Part shown: in pieces, positions 1 to 7,902 of the stretch | How the letters are laid out: the number at the start of each line of letters is the position of its first letter | Position numbering within the stretch: the stretch's first letter is position 1 | Assembly (NCBI GenBank): GCA_902779505.1 | Contig: CACZBZ010000011.1 | Location: forward strand, 51,306 to 96,904 | Direction of reading: 5' to 3' | Length of the DNA: 45,599 nt | Source of the DNA: an uncultured Lachnospiraceae bacterium | Lineage (GTDB): Bacteria > Bacillota > Clostridia > Lachnospirales > Lachnospiraceae | Position numbers and translations under genes: made by a program | The notes under the pieces: model-generated | Database searches by the model: none | Told to the model about the DNA's origin: nothing | Seen by the model: only the letters and a program-made list of their open reading frames with translations

Positions 1-156
1 CAGTTTTCTCTTGTAAGCAGTATTTCCCACGGAAGTCAGCCTGCCAACCAAAACAAGCAGAAGCATAAAAACAAAAGCTCCTGCCAGGGCGATCAAAAGA
101 AACAGGATCATATCCCTTGTATTAAAATAATGTGAAAGATAATCTTCGTAAGTCAT
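1..156 (-). CDS. Membrane protein, N-terminal 52 residues (cut by window edge)
   Basis: The reverse strand has an ATG at 156-154 preceded by AGAGG at a good distance, and the frame stays open for 52 codons to the window edge, so the rest of the gene lies to the left. The peptide begins with a short polar stretch (MTYEDYLSHYFNTRD), followed by about 22 hydrophobic residues (around 16-37) that look like a membrane segment or uncleaved signal anchor, then a basic stretch ending in AYKRKL. It is divergent from the dehydrogenase at 253. The family cannot be named from this fragment. Confidence 0.7.
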   Translation of the reverse strand, partial: MTYEDYLSHYFNTRDMILFLLIALAGAFVFMLLLVLVGRLTSVGNTAYKRKL

Positions 157-252
157 AGTACCTCTTTTCCAACAATATCCTAATTATAGTCTCTTAATCA
201 CAAAGATACAATGATATGGTAGAATAGTCTGAAAGAGTCGAAAGGATAATAT

Positions 253-1209
253 ATGAAGATCGTAGAATTAGACAGAAATACACTTGGTTATGATATAGAC
301 ACATCAATACTCTGTAATCTGGGGGATTTTGTTGAGTATCCTGCATCAAGCAGAGAAGATAATAAAAAGCATATAAAAGATGCCGACGTTATCATCTTTA
401 ACAAGGAAAAAATGGATGAAGACATGTTAATCAATGCTCCGAACGTTAAGTTGCTTTGTATTACCGCCACGGGATATGACAATATCGATCTGGATTATGC
501 CAGAAAGAGAAATATTGCCGTATGTAATGTAAAGGCTTATTCCACCGCCGCGGTTGCTCAGCATACTTTTGCCATGGCCCTCTATCTTTTGGAGAAGATT
601 GCCTATTACGATGATTATGTAAAATCGGGAAAGTACAGCAGCCAAAAAGGTTTTTGCAACTTCGATGAGAAATACAACGAACTGATGGGAAAGACCTGGG
701 GAATAATAGGAATGGGCAACATCGGAAAGATGGTTGCTAATATTGCAAAAGCTTTCGGAGCTAATGTAATCCATTATTCCGCTTCGGGAAACGGAAATGA
801 TTCGGGATATGAAGAAGTGGATTTTGACGACCTGCTTAAGAGATCCGATATACTGTCACTTCATTGCCCTTTATCCGATAAAACAAGGGGAATCATGGAC
901 ATGACCGCCTTTAAGAAGATGAAAAAATCTGCTATACTTATCAATGTGGCCAGAGGAGCTGTAATAGTTGACGAGGATCTGGCAGATGCATTGGAAGAAG
1001 GAGAAATAGCGGCAGCAGGACTTGATGTATTTGCCGTTGAACCGCTTCCTGCAGACAATCCTCTTAACAGGATAAAAGACAGCAAAAAGATACTCATCAC
1101 TCCTCATATGGCATGGGCCAGTGTGGAAGCAAGAGGACGTTGTCTTGATGAAGTATACAAAAATATAGAGGCATTTATTGCCGGAGAAAGACGCAATCGC
1201 GTGGATTGA
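253..1209 (+). CDS. D-2-hydroxyacid dehydrogenase, glycerate/hydroxypyruvate type
   Basis: A 318-residue NAD(P)-dependent D-isomer 2-hydroxyacid dehydrogenase. The Rossmann fingerprint GMGNIGKMVA lies near residue 155. The catalytic triad of the family is visible: Arg in NVARGA, Glu in VFAVEPLP and His in ITPHMAWAS. The last motif, with AWAS followed by EARGR, is closer to glycerate dehydrogenase/hydroxypyruvate reductase than to D-lactate dehydrogenase or SerA, and there is no C-terminal ACT domain. It probably interconverts hydroxypyruvate or glyoxylate and the D-hydroxyacid in the cytosol; the substrate is inferred. A weak GAAAGGAT ribosome binding site precedes the ATG. ahcY follows after 98 nt in the same direction. 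Confidence 0.9.
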   Translation: MKIVELDRNTLGYDIDTSILCNLGDFVEYPASSREDNKKHIKDADVIIFNKEKMDEDMLINAPNVKLLCITATGYDNIDLDYARKRNIAVCNVKAYSTAAVAQHTFAMALYLLEKIAYYDDYVKSGKYSSQKGFCNFDEKYNELMGKTWGIIGMGNIGKMVANIAKAFGANVIHYSASGNGNDSGYEEVDFDDLLKRSDILSLHCPLSDKTRGIMDMTAFKKMKKSAILINVARGAVIVDEDLADALEEGEIAAAGLDVFAVEPLPADNPLNRIKDSKKILITPHMAWASVEARGRCLDEVYKNIEAFIAGERRNRVD

Positions 1210-1307
1210 TGGCAATATGCAGATACAAAAAGACGTTGAAAGGACAGACCGACCAACGCTAAAAATTCGGCGGAACAGTAGATTAGTGTAGAGAAGGAGA
1301 CGAAAAC

Positions 1308-2549
1308 ATGAGTGAAATCAAAGACATTAACCTTGCCGAATCCGGCGAAAGAAAAATCGAATGGGTAAAGCGCAATTGTGATCTTCTTAGAACTCTTGAA
1401 GAGGAGTTTTCCAAGACAAAGCCTTTTGCGGGAAAAAAGGTAGCCCTTTCCGTACATCTTGAGGCAAAGACAGCGTATCTTTGTAAGGTACTTGCAGCAG
1501 GCGGTGCTGAGATGTATGTTACAGGTTCCAATCCTCTTTCAACACAGGACGACGTAGCAGCAGCTCTTGTAAAAGCGGGTCTTAACGTATTTGCATGGCA
1601 TGGAGTATCTGACGAAGAATATAACAGACATATAAGAAGCGTACTCAGCATAGGTCCTAACATTATCATCGATGATGGTGGAGACCTTGTTCATATGATG
1701 CATACAGAGTTTACAGATTTGATTCCTCAGGTAATAGGTGGTTGTGAAGAGACTACAACAGGTATTATCAGACTAGAGGCCATGAACAGAAAGGGAGAGC
1801 TTCAGTTCCCTATGGTCAGAGTAAACAACGCAGACTGCAAACATCTCTTTGATAATCGTTATGGTACAGGCCAGTCTGTATGGGACGGAATCAACCGTAC
1901 AACCAATCTGATTGTTGCAGGCAAGTATGTTGTAGTTGCCGGATACGGATGGTGTGGTAAAGGTGTTGCCATGAGAGCAAAGGGTCTTGGAGCAAGAGTG
2001 ATTGTTACAGAGATCAATCCTGTAAGAGCCATTGAGGCGGTTATGGACGGATTCGACGTAATGCCTATGAACGAAGCTGCTAAGCTTGGTGATTTCTTTG
2101 TTACAGTTACAGGATGTGACAAAGTAATAGATAAAGAAGATTTTGCAGTTATGAAGGACGGAGCAATCCTTACAAATGCAGGACATTTTGACTGTGAAGT
2201 TGATATGGCGGGACTTAAGGAACTCGCTGTTGAAACTAAGGAAATGCGTAACAATATTCAGGGATACAAATTACCCACAGGTCAGTGGATATGTGTTATT
2301 GCAGAAGGAAGACTTGTTAATCTTGCTGCCGGAGACGGACATCCTGCAGAGATTATGGATATGAGTTTTGCAATCCAGGCACTGTCAGCAAAATACCTCG
2401 TTGAACACGGTAATGAGATTAAGGAAAAACTTATAGATGTACCAAGAGATGTTGATATGGATGTAGCAAGCAGAAAGCTCAAATTCTTAGGTAAAGAGAT
2501 TGATACTCTTACTCCTGAGCAGGAAGCATATCTTAATGCATCTTTATAA
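1308..2549 (+). CDS. ahcY: Adenosylhomocysteinase (S-adenosylhomocysteine hydrolase)
   Basis: A 413-residue SAH hydrolase, which cleaves S-adenosylhomocysteine to homocysteine and adenosine in the methyl cycle using tightly bound NAD. Diagnostic stretches are the substrate-domain HLEAKTAYL and TGSNPLSTQDD, the NAD-binding GYGWCGKGVAMRAKGLGA near residue 205, and the C-terminal NLAAGDGHPAEIMDMSFA. The length fits the short bacterial form, without the roughly 40-residue insertion found in some other SAHHs. GAGAAGGAG ribosome binding site upstream. The 98-nt gap before it contains no SAH riboswitch that I can recognise. It ends in a strong hairpin at 2562. Confidence 0.96.
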   Translation: MSEIKDINLAESGERKIEWVKRNCDLLRTLEEEFSKTKPFAGKKVALSVHLEAKTAYLCKVLAAGGAEMYVTGSNPLSTQDDVAAALVKAGLNVFAWHGVSDEEYNRHIRSVLSIGPNIIIDDGGDLVHMMHTEFTDLIPQVIGGCEETTTGIIRLEAMNRKGELQFPMVRVNNADCKHLFDNRYGTGQSVWDGINRTTNLIVAGKYVVVAGYGWCGKGVAMRAKGLGARVIVTEINPVRAIEAVMDGFDVMPMNEAAKLGDFFVTVTGCDKVIDKEDFAVMKDGAILTNAGHFDCEVDMAGLKELAVETKEMRNNIQGYKLPTGQWICVIAEGRLVNLAAGDGHPAEIMDMSFAIQALSAKYLVEHGNEIKEKLIDVPRDVDMDVASRKLKFLGKEIDTLTPEQEAYLNASL

Positions 2550-2561
2550 AAGATAAAAAAT

Positions 2562-2596
2562 AAGCGGAAAGGTGAATGCCTTTCCGCTTTATTATT
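2562..2596. terminator. Bidirectional intrinsic terminator
   Basis: An 11-bp stem (AAGCGGAAAGG paired with CCTTTCCGCTT) with a six-base loop. On the plus strand it is followed by a modest T-rich run and closes ahcY. On the minus strand it is followed by TTATTTTTTATC, a better tract, and closes the 40-codon gene at 2602-2724. Confidence 0.85.
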
Positions 2597-2601
2597 GATA
2601 T

Positions 2602-2724
2602 TTATTCATCATCTTCTTCGGCAGCTATTACACCGGACAAAACAGAAGTAACTGCGCTGATAACAACTACTGCAAATATTACGACCAAAAGTCCGCCTGC
2701 CAATATAAGAAATGTTCCGCCCAT
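2602..2724 (-). CDS. 40-residue single-span membrane peptide
   Basis: A complete short gene. ATG at 2724-2722 is preceded by GCAGGAGG, an excellent ribosome binding site, and the frame runs 40 codons to TAA. The product starts MGGTFLILAGG, continues as one long hydrophobic helix to about residue 34, and ends in an acidic tail (EEDDE). It has its own promoter (2761-2789) and a terminator 6 nt past the stop. Full transcription and translation signals with a coherent transmembrane-plus-charged-tail design make it a real gene rather than chance. No family is recognised; small single-span proteins often bind and tune a larger membrane complex, but no partner is visible. Confidence 0.8.
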   Translation of the reverse strand: MGGTFLILAGGLLVVIFAVVVISAVTSVLSGVIAAEEDDE

Positions 2725-2760
2725 AAATAACCTCCTGCATACAAAAGCTTCAGCGAATTA

Positions 2761-2789
2761 ATAGTAACATAGAATCGGGTATTACTCAA
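2761..2789 (-). promoter_or_regulatory. Promoter of the 40-residue membrane peptide
   Basis: Read on the minus strand: TTGAGT (2789-2784), a 17-nt spacer, then TACTAT (2766-2761). Predicted start is about 30 nt upstream of the ATG at 2724. Confidence 0.65.
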
Positions 2790-2892
2790 GAGCAGTATAT
2801 GACTCTATATGACAATATAAAATGATTTTAAAGATAAAATAGAATATAATGTAGAGGAAGATGCTATATCAGGGTGACAGAAAGGAAACAAG

Positions 2893-4623
2893 TTGGAAAA
2901 CAGAAGAAAGAATAAATGGTATTTGTTCATAATTGTGGGATTTTTAATCTTTGTCGGATTATTCTTTGCTCTAGTGGGAGAGAACAGTGTACTGGCCGTA
3001 CATGACAATCTTGATCTCTTTATCCCTCAATATAAGATGATGAAGGATACGGGAAGCTTTTTTACGGCAAAAGCGGATATTCCTTTTCTGGGTGGATTGA
3101 GCAGGGATTATCTTCCTTCGGTATTCAATCTTTATACCCTTGTATTTGTTATTCTTCCGGAGTATCCCGCATACATTGTATGTTATATTTTAAAGATTGT
3201 TATAGCTGTAGCAGGTGCGGTATTACTTGCAAAGGATGTATTTAAGGAAGACTTTGCAAAATATGAGCCCATAATATATCTTTCTGGATTTGCTTACGGA
3301 ATAATCAATTTTTTTCCTAACTTCGGAATTGCATTTGCTTCCATCCCAATTTTGCTGTTTATTGTGCACAGAATAGTAAAAAAGCCTTCTTTTGCCTTTT
3401 ATATTGCTCTGTTTGTATATCCTTTTATAAGCTATTTTTCATATTTTGGAATTTTCTTTATAGGTTATCTGTGTGTGTATTTTATTTACAGATGGATAAA
3501 AGACAGGAAGTTTTCCCTAAGTCTATTTATGATAATACCGGTATTATCTTTGGGATACGCAGCTTTTGAATATCGTCTTTTTAAGACTATGTTATTCTCT
3601 GACATTGTGTCCATAAGGGCAACCATGATCCAGGCTTCTCTTTCGGGAAAAGATATTCTATCAGCGATTTATGAAGGCTTTGCTGTAGGAGATATGCATA
3701 CTGAAAGTCTCCAGCTTTACTTTGTAATGCCAGTCTGCCTGTTCTATTTTTTGATTCAGACAATAATCTATATCAAAAATAAGGAAACAAAGAAGATCTT
3801 TACGGATTGTTACAACGGAATACTTTTGTTTATAGTATTCAATTCTTTGGTATACGGCATATTTAACTGGAAGCCTTTCCGTGATTTCCTTGAAATGCTT
3901 CTTCCGCCCCTTAAAGGATTTGAATTCTCAAGAACTCAGTTTACCAATCCATTTTTATGGTATCTTGCATTTTTTATAGTGTTAAAGAGGATATATGATA
4001 TTTTTCCAAGATTAAAATGGGCAGCCAATCTGATGATTCTACTGGCAATAGGAATACTGCTTGCAGGCCCCACAAGATATAACGATCTTTTCCATACAGC
4101 ATATGATCAGTATCATAGGGTGGCAAGCGGTCAGCCGACAAACAATCTGACTTACAAAGAATTCTACTCAACGGATTTATTTGATAAAGCCAAAGAAGAT
4201 ATTGATTATAAAGGTGAATGGGCTGTAGCCTACGGTTTTTATCCTGCAACACTGGAATATAACGGGATAAGTACATTGGATGGTTATCTTGGCTATTATT
4301 CTCAGAATTATAAAGATGAGTTCAGAAAAATAATAGCTCCGGCATTGGAGCGCGTGCCCGAATCAAAAGAATATTTTGATAATTGGGGAGCCCGCTGTTA
4401 TACCTATTCGGGAAATTATTCTACCAACATTAATGCAGACAGAGTCTATGACATAGATGAAGAAGATCTGTACATGGATATTGATGCTTTTAAGAATCTT
4501 GGAGGAAGGTATATTTTTGCAAGAATGAAAATTACCAATTCCGATGAGGTCGGAATAGAAGAAATAGGCGAATATACGGATACGTATTCCCCATACAGAC
4601 TATATTTGTACATGGCAAAATAA
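2893..4623 (+). CDS. Large polytopic membrane protein, DUF6044/YkoS-like
   Basis: A 576-residue protein with an N-terminal membrane anchor, roughly ten further hydrophobic helices up to about residue 395, and a soluble C-terminal domain of about 180 residues rich in Tyr and Asp. The VHDNLD motif just after the first helix, with FEFSRTQFTNPFLWYLA near residue 345, resembles the DUF6044 (Bacillus YkoS-like) proteins, whose topology is like that of GT-C glycosyltransferases. Start is TTG at 2893, with AAAGGA upstream; no ATG with a better site exists nearby. A role in transferring a lipid-linked sugar at the outer face of the membrane is plausible but inferred from topology. It is followed by the ZIP promoter rather than a clear terminator. 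Confidence 0.75.
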   Translation: MENRRKNKWYLFIIVGFLIFVGLFFALVGENSVLAVHDNLDLFIPQYKMMKDTGSFFTAKADIPFLGGLSRDYLPSVFNLYTLVFVILPEYPAYIVCYILKIVIAVAGAVLLAKDVFKEDFAKYEPIIYLSGFAYGIINFFPNFGIAFASIPILLFIVHRIVKKPSFAFYIALFVYPFISYFSYFGIFFIGYLCVYFIYRWIKDRKFSLSLFMIIPVLSLGYAAFEYRLFKTMLFSDIVSIRATMIQASLSGKDILSAIYEGFAVGDMHTESLQLYFVMPVCLFYFLIQTIIYIKNKETKKIFTDCYNGILLFIVFNSLVYGIFNWKPFRDFLEMLLPPLKGFEFSRTQFTNPFLWYLAFFIVLKRIYDIFPRLKWAANLMILLAIGILLAGPTRYNDLFHTAYDQYHRVASGQPTNNLTYKEFYSTDLFDKAKEDIDYKGEWAVAYGFYPATLEYNGISTLDGYLGYYSQNYKDEFRKIIAPALERVPESKEYFDNWGARCYTYSGNYSTNINADRVYDIDEEDLYMDIDAFKNLGGRYIFARMKITNSDEVGIEEIGEYTDTYSPYRLYLYMAK

Positions 4624-4641
4624 AAAATTTTGAAAAGTGGC

Positions 4642-4696
4642 TTGACAAGTTAGCAAAGACTAACTATAATCAGTTTATAGGTTAGCGAGAGCTAAC
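4642..4696 (+). promoter_or_regulatory. ZIP promoter with two metalloregulator-like palindromes
   Basis: A near-consensus promoter: TTGACA (4642-4647), a 17-nt spacer, TATAAT (4665-4670). The spacer is itself a palindrome (AGTTAG at 4648-4653, CTAACT at 4660-4665). A second, perfect palindrome, GTTAGC-GAGA-GCTAAC (4681-4696), covers the predicted start site. The two centres are 32 bp, about three helical turns, apart. The TAGGTTAGC half-site resembles DtxR/IdeR-type metal-dependent repressor boxes. Placement over the core promoter implies repression; the identity of the regulator is inferred and its gene is not in this window. Confidence 0.8.
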
Positions 4697-4711
4697 TGAC
4701 ATACAAAGACC

Positions 4712-4762
4712 ACTTTTATCCCATGTGGTGCAAAAACTCCATTCATAGCAATGATTGCAGGG
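4712..4762 (+). pseudogene. Decayed feoB-like fragment in the ZIP leader
   Basis: About 50 nt of the leader align with the intact part of feoB at 25548-25600, by hand about 40 of 51 columns, including the exact 15-mer CCATGTGGTGCAAAA. In feoB this codes for the conserved FMPCGAKLP motif of the Gate/core region. Read in the matching frame the leader gives FIPCGAK, then a one-base insertion breaks the frame. It has no start codon or flanking feoB sequence, so it is a scar, not a gene. An alternative is a conserved leader element that resembles feoB by chance. Confidence 0.5.
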
Positions 4763-4790
4763 GCTACGTTACGTAATCCCTGCAATTTTT
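4754..4790 (+). terminator. Intrinsic terminator or attenuator upstream of the ZIP gene
   Basis: Perfect 9-bp stem ATTGCAGGG (4754-4762) with CCCTGCAAT (4778-4786), extended inside by TACG/CGTA around a TTA loop, then TTTTT. It lies between the promoter at 4642 and the AGGAG at 4796-4800 that serves the ZIP ATG at 4807. Transcription must read through it, so it is either an attenuator or the leftover terminator of an older transcript. Confidence 0.7.
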
Positions 4791-4806
4791 CATTTAGGAG
4801 GCAAAT

Positions 4807-5586
4807 ATGAACACAATTATTTTCAGAGGTTTACTAATCCCTTTTTTGGGAACGTCATTAGGATCAGCCTGTGTATTTTTTATGAAGAAGGATCTTGATG
4901 CTAAGGTTCAGAAAGCACTGACAGCTTTTGCTGCGGGAGTTATGCTGGCGGCATCAATCTGGAGTCTTATCATTCCCGCTATTGATCAGAGTGAAGGTAT
5001 GGGCAAATGGGCTTTCGCTCCGGCGGTTGTAGGCTTTTGTCTCGGTATGCTTTTCCTTCTGCTTCTTGATGAGATAACTCCTCATATGCATATGAATAAC
5101 GTTGTTGAAGGACCCAGGTCAAATCTTCAGAAGACCACAATGATGGTACTTGCAGTTACACTTCACAATATACCCGAAGGCATGGCTGTCGGTGTGGTAT
5201 ATGCCGGATGGGCTTCCGGAAATACGGGAATAACGGTGATGGGAGCTTTATCTCTGGCTCTCGGAATTGCCATCCAGAACTTTCCTGAAGGAGCAATTAT
5301 TTCCATGCCTCTGCACAGCAACGGACTATCCAAGAAAAAATCCTGCTGGTACGGAATACTGTCGGGAATAGTTGAACCTGTCGCTGGTCTTATCACGGTT
5401 CTTCTTGCTCACTATATTGTTCCTGTACTTCCTTATCTTTTGGGATTTGCGGCAGGAGCCATGATATATGTCGTTGTTGAGGAGTTGATTCCCGAGATGT
5501 CGGAAGGCGAGCACAGCAATCTTACAACCATCATTTTCATGCTGGGATTCTCTTTGATGTTGGCCCTGGATGTGGCTTTGGGATAA
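4807..5586 (+). CDS. ZIP family divalent metal transporter
   Basis: A 259-residue integral membrane protein of the ZIP (Zrt/Irt-like) family, importing Zn, Fe or Mn into the cytoplasm. The paired metal-binding helices are clear: HNIPEGMAVGV near residue 121 (TM4) and IAIQNFPEGAI near residue 156 (TM5). About eight membrane helices are present, with EELIPEMSE near residue 220 in a later helix. A loop with DEITPHMHMN near residue 90 supplies extra His and acidic ligands. Length matches the bacterial GufA/ZupT-like branch. AGGAG precedes the ATG. The operators in its promoter suggest it is induced by metal shortage. Which metal it carries cannot be told from sequence. Confidence 0.93.
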   Translation: MNTIIFRGLLIPFLGTSLGSACVFFMKKDLDAKVQKALTAFAAGVMLAASIWSLIIPAIDQSEGMGKWAFAPAVVGFCLGMLFLLLLDEITPHMHMNNVVEGPRSNLQKTTMMVLAVTLHNIPEGMAVGVVYAGWASGNTGITVMGALSLALGIAIQNFPEGAIISMPLHSNGLSKKKSCWYGILSGIVEPVAGLITVLLAHYIVPVLPYLLGFAAGAMIYVVVEELIPEMSEGEHSNLTTIIFMLGFSLMLALDVALG

Positions 5587-5744
5587 AAATAGAAGCACAC
5601 GAGGTATACATAACAACCGAACTAATGAAATTATGGAAACCTGCCGATATATATATTGAAACCAAAGAACATATGTAGGGATTATCCAGGGAGGGAAAAG
5701 TCGCAGCATACGGAAATGATACGCTCTATAAAGTTCAAGCGGTT

Positions 5745-5960
5745 ATGGTCATCCCGCCTCTGAGTAAGATGAATTCTAAAGAGAAAAAAGACCGAGACGG
5801 TAAGAGAAATTCATTAAAAGAAAAGGGAGTTGCTTTTTCTCACGTCTTTGATGAAAAGGTTGAAGATATATCGCAGGAAGACATCAGTTATCATGTTACG
5901 GGTTATACCAGAGATGCGGTGCCCTTCAACACTCATTACCAGACAAGGGAGTACAAATGA
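5745..5960 (+). CDS. Small hypothetical protein, possibly the end of an interrupted gene
   Basis: A 71-codon frame, charged and without membrane segments, containing a Lys-rich part (SKEKKDRDGK) followed by SHVFDEKVED and ending HYQTREYK. Such endings recur in small uncharacterised Lachnospiraceae proteins, from memory. Neither ATG at 5745 nor ATG at 5769 has a good ribosome binding site. The same frame is open upstream back to TAG at 5676-5678, and beyond that TAG it is open again to about 5586 with coding-like codon choice, so this may be the 3' part of a gene with a nonsense mutation or lost start. The rest of 5587-6095 holds only two terminators. Function unknown. Confidence 0.45.
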   Translation: MVIPPLSKMNSKEKKDRDGKRNSLKEKGVAFSHVFDEKVEDISQEDISYHVTGYTRDAVPFNTHYQTREYK

Positions 5961-5975
5961 TGACGGAATTACTTT

Positions 5976-6010
5976 GAAGACCTCGGAAAATATCCGGGGT
6001 CTTCATCTTT
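5976..6010 (+). terminator. Intrinsic terminator
   Basis: 11-bp stem GAAGACCTCGG (5976-5986) with CCGGGGTCTTC (5994-6004), one G-U pair, followed by ATCTTTT. It closes the small ORF at 5745-5960. Confidence 0.75.
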
Positions 6011-6015
6011 TAAAG

Positions 6016-6055
6016 ACAAAAAAATACCCTCCTTACTTGTCCAGTAAAGAGGGTA
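6016..6055 (-). terminator. Intrinsic terminator of the chemoreceptor gene
   Basis: On the minus strand, a 13-bp stem (TACCCTCTTTACT with AGTAAGGAGGGTA, one G-U pair) with a short loop is followed by seven T. It lies 40 nt beyond the chemoreceptor stop. Confidence 0.85.
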
Positions 6056-6095
6056 CATATCATTTCGGGAAGGTATTCTTATTAATACTATTATT

Positions 6096-7781
6096 TTATT
6101 TGAAATAACTGATTGTGTCGTTAAGGTCAACGGTAAGTTTTTTAGTATCATCACTGTTGCTATGAACAGTATTAATTGATTCTGAGATGTTGATAACACT
6201 TGCACTTACTTCTTCATTGCTTGCCGCATTCTCTTCTGATATAGCTGAAAGATCCTGCACTTCAGAAGTAATGGTTGTCTTTACTGAATTAAGCTCCTCA
6301 ACCTTATCAGCGATCTCTTTGATCTGAGTAATTGAATTGTCAATGTTCTCAGAAAGCAAATCGAATTTTTCCTGAGTATCGGCAATGTATTCCTGTTCTT
6401 TTGAAATAATGCCTGCAATCTCTGAAGAAAGCTCAACAGTCTTATCTGACTGAATGGTAATATTCTGAACGATCTCTTTGATATCACTTGCCGACTGGTT
6501 AGACTGCTCTGCAAGTTTCTGAATCTCACTTGCAACAACAGCAAATCCACGTCCTGCTTCTCCGGCTCTTGCTGCTTCGATTGAAGCATTGAGAGAAAGG
6601 AGGTTTGTCTGGCTGGCAATATCAGATATAACGTTGGAAGCAATTTCAATACTCTTGATGGCTTCGGATGTTTCGTTGATCTGAGATGCAATCTTGTGAA
6701 CTGATTCAACGGAATTCTGTGAAGAATCAGATACCTTTCTCATATAAGAATTAGCTTCAATTGTAGCATCCTTGATATCGTTGGATGACTGAACGAGGCT
6801 TTCTGTATTTGTAGCGATTGTATCAACACTGTTACCCATTGTAATAATGGAACTGTTGATATTCTGAACGCTTTCAGCCATTGATGTTGCACCGTTTGCA
6901 AGATCTTCCATAGCTGAAGAAATCTGACTGATACCGGTTGATGCATGCTCTGAAAGTTCAACAACATTAGCGGCACCGTCTGAAAGATTATTGGAAATAC
7001 CCTGTGTAACACCGATGATGTTTTTAACTTGACTCTGCAGCTTTCCGTATGCATCAATAAGCATCTTTGTCTCATTTACAATACTGTGAATCTCTCTGTC
7101 GGTATTCATATCACCTTCAGAGAATTCCTGCATCTCTTCAGCAATCTGAGTGATGGGAGTTGCAACCTTCTTAGATAAGATAATAGCTATAACAATGAAA
7201 ATGACCGTAACAACAATATCAATGACAATTGCATAAGAGGTCATTGCATTAACTCTGGAAAGAACGTCACTTTCATCTGCAGACATAACAAGTACGAAAC
7301 TGTTATCGGGAGCAACGTAGTATGAAGCATATTTCATGGCACCCTTGAATTCGTAATCAACAACTGCAGGATCATCATGCTTGCCGGCAGCCATATCAGC
7401 AGTTACTCCGAGAATGGTTGAGTTGGTAACCGGCTCACCGATCTTTTCTGCTGTGGGATGCCATAACATTGTTCCGTTGGCATCGGCAACGTAGCAGTAA
7501 GAACTTGAAACATCTTCTATACTTAAGTCAGAACAGTACTCTGTAAGGCTTTCGGTAGAAAGAGCCTCTTCAGCACCGTAATATTCCATTTCATCGTAAA
7601 GACCCTCGCCTTCCGAAACAGCCATGGAATACATATAATTGTGTGTTACTTCCTTAATGCTCTTTTTTGCATTTTCCACAAGGAAAATTGTTACGATTAA
7701 TCCACCTACTACAAGCGGAACCAACGCAAAAAGCAATAGCATTTTTTTCATTGTAAAACCTGATTTACCCTTTTTTTTCAT
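6096..7781 (-). CDS. Methyl-accepting chemotaxis protein
   Basis: A 561-residue transmembrane chemoreceptor. Order of parts: basic N-terminus and first membrane helix (about 12-35); extracytoplasmic sensor domain (about 36-180) with [16 protein letters not shown], typical of a Cache fold; second helix (about 183-205); HAMP region beginning [11 protein letters not shown]; long coiled-coil signalling domain with the hairpin tip [18 protein letters not shown] near residue 400. It would pass ligand binding to a CheA/CheW array; no other che genes are in the window. AAAGGA lies 9 nt before the chosen ATG; ATG at codon 11 is an alternative. There is no C-terminal CheR-docking pentapeptide (it ends DTISYFK). 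Confidence 0.95.
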   Translation of the reverse strand: MKKKGKSGFTMKKMLLLFALVPLVVGGLIVTIFLVENAKKSIKEVTHNYMYSMAVSEGEGLYDEMEYYGAEEALSTESLTEYCSDLSIEDVSSSYCYVADANGTMLWHPTAEKIGEPVTNSTILGVTADMAAGKHDDPAVVDYEFKGAMKYASYYVAPDNSFVLVMSADESDVLSRVNAMTSYAIVIDIVVTVIFIVIAIILSKKVATPITQIAEEMQEFSEGDMNTDREIHSIVNETKMLIDAYGKLQSQVKNIIGVTQGISNNLSDGAANVVELSEHASTGISQISSAMEDLANGATSMAESVQNINSSIITMGNSVDTIATNTESLVQSSNDIKDATIEANSYMRKVSDSSQNSVESVHKIASQINETSEAIKSIEIASNVISDIASQTNLLSLNASIEAARAGEAGRGFAVVASEIQKLAEQSNQSASDIKEIVQNITIQSDKTVELSSEIAGIISKEQEYIADTQEKFDLLSENIDNSITQIKEIADKVEELNSVKTTITSEVQDLSAISEENAASNEEVSASVINISESINTVHSNSDDTKKLTVDLNDTISYFK

Positions 7782-7805
7782 GACACAATTCCTTTCATTT
7801 GAGAT

Positions 7806-7834
7806 ATGATAAGAGTATCAATATTAAGATACAA
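7806..7834 (-). promoter_or_regulatory. Promoter of the chemoreceptor gene
   Basis: On the minus strand: TTGTAT (7834-7829), 17-nt spacer, TATCAT (7811-7806). The spacer carries a small palindrome, GTATC and GATAC arms around an AT-rich centre. No motility-sigma (TAAA/GCCGATAT) promoter was seen. Confidence 0.5.
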
Positions 7835-7902
7835 CTATACATAAAATAATACCATAAAAAGGCAAAAGAGAGTGAAAAAATAGAAAAAATGAGGTAAAAA
7901 AT

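Noticed and set aside
1210-1307. Possible SAH riboswitch before ahcY
   Set aside because: A short GTTG/CAAC pairing exists, but I cannot match the conserved SAH-riboswitch core, and the leader is short.
2576-2761. Plus-strand 61-codon frame after ahcY
   Set aside because: Overlaps the terminator and is antisense to the much better supported 40-codon minus-strand gene.
5830-6108. 92-codon frame running through two terminators
   Set aside because: Out of frame with the more coding-like 5745-5960 frame and crosses both hairpins; no ribosome binding site.
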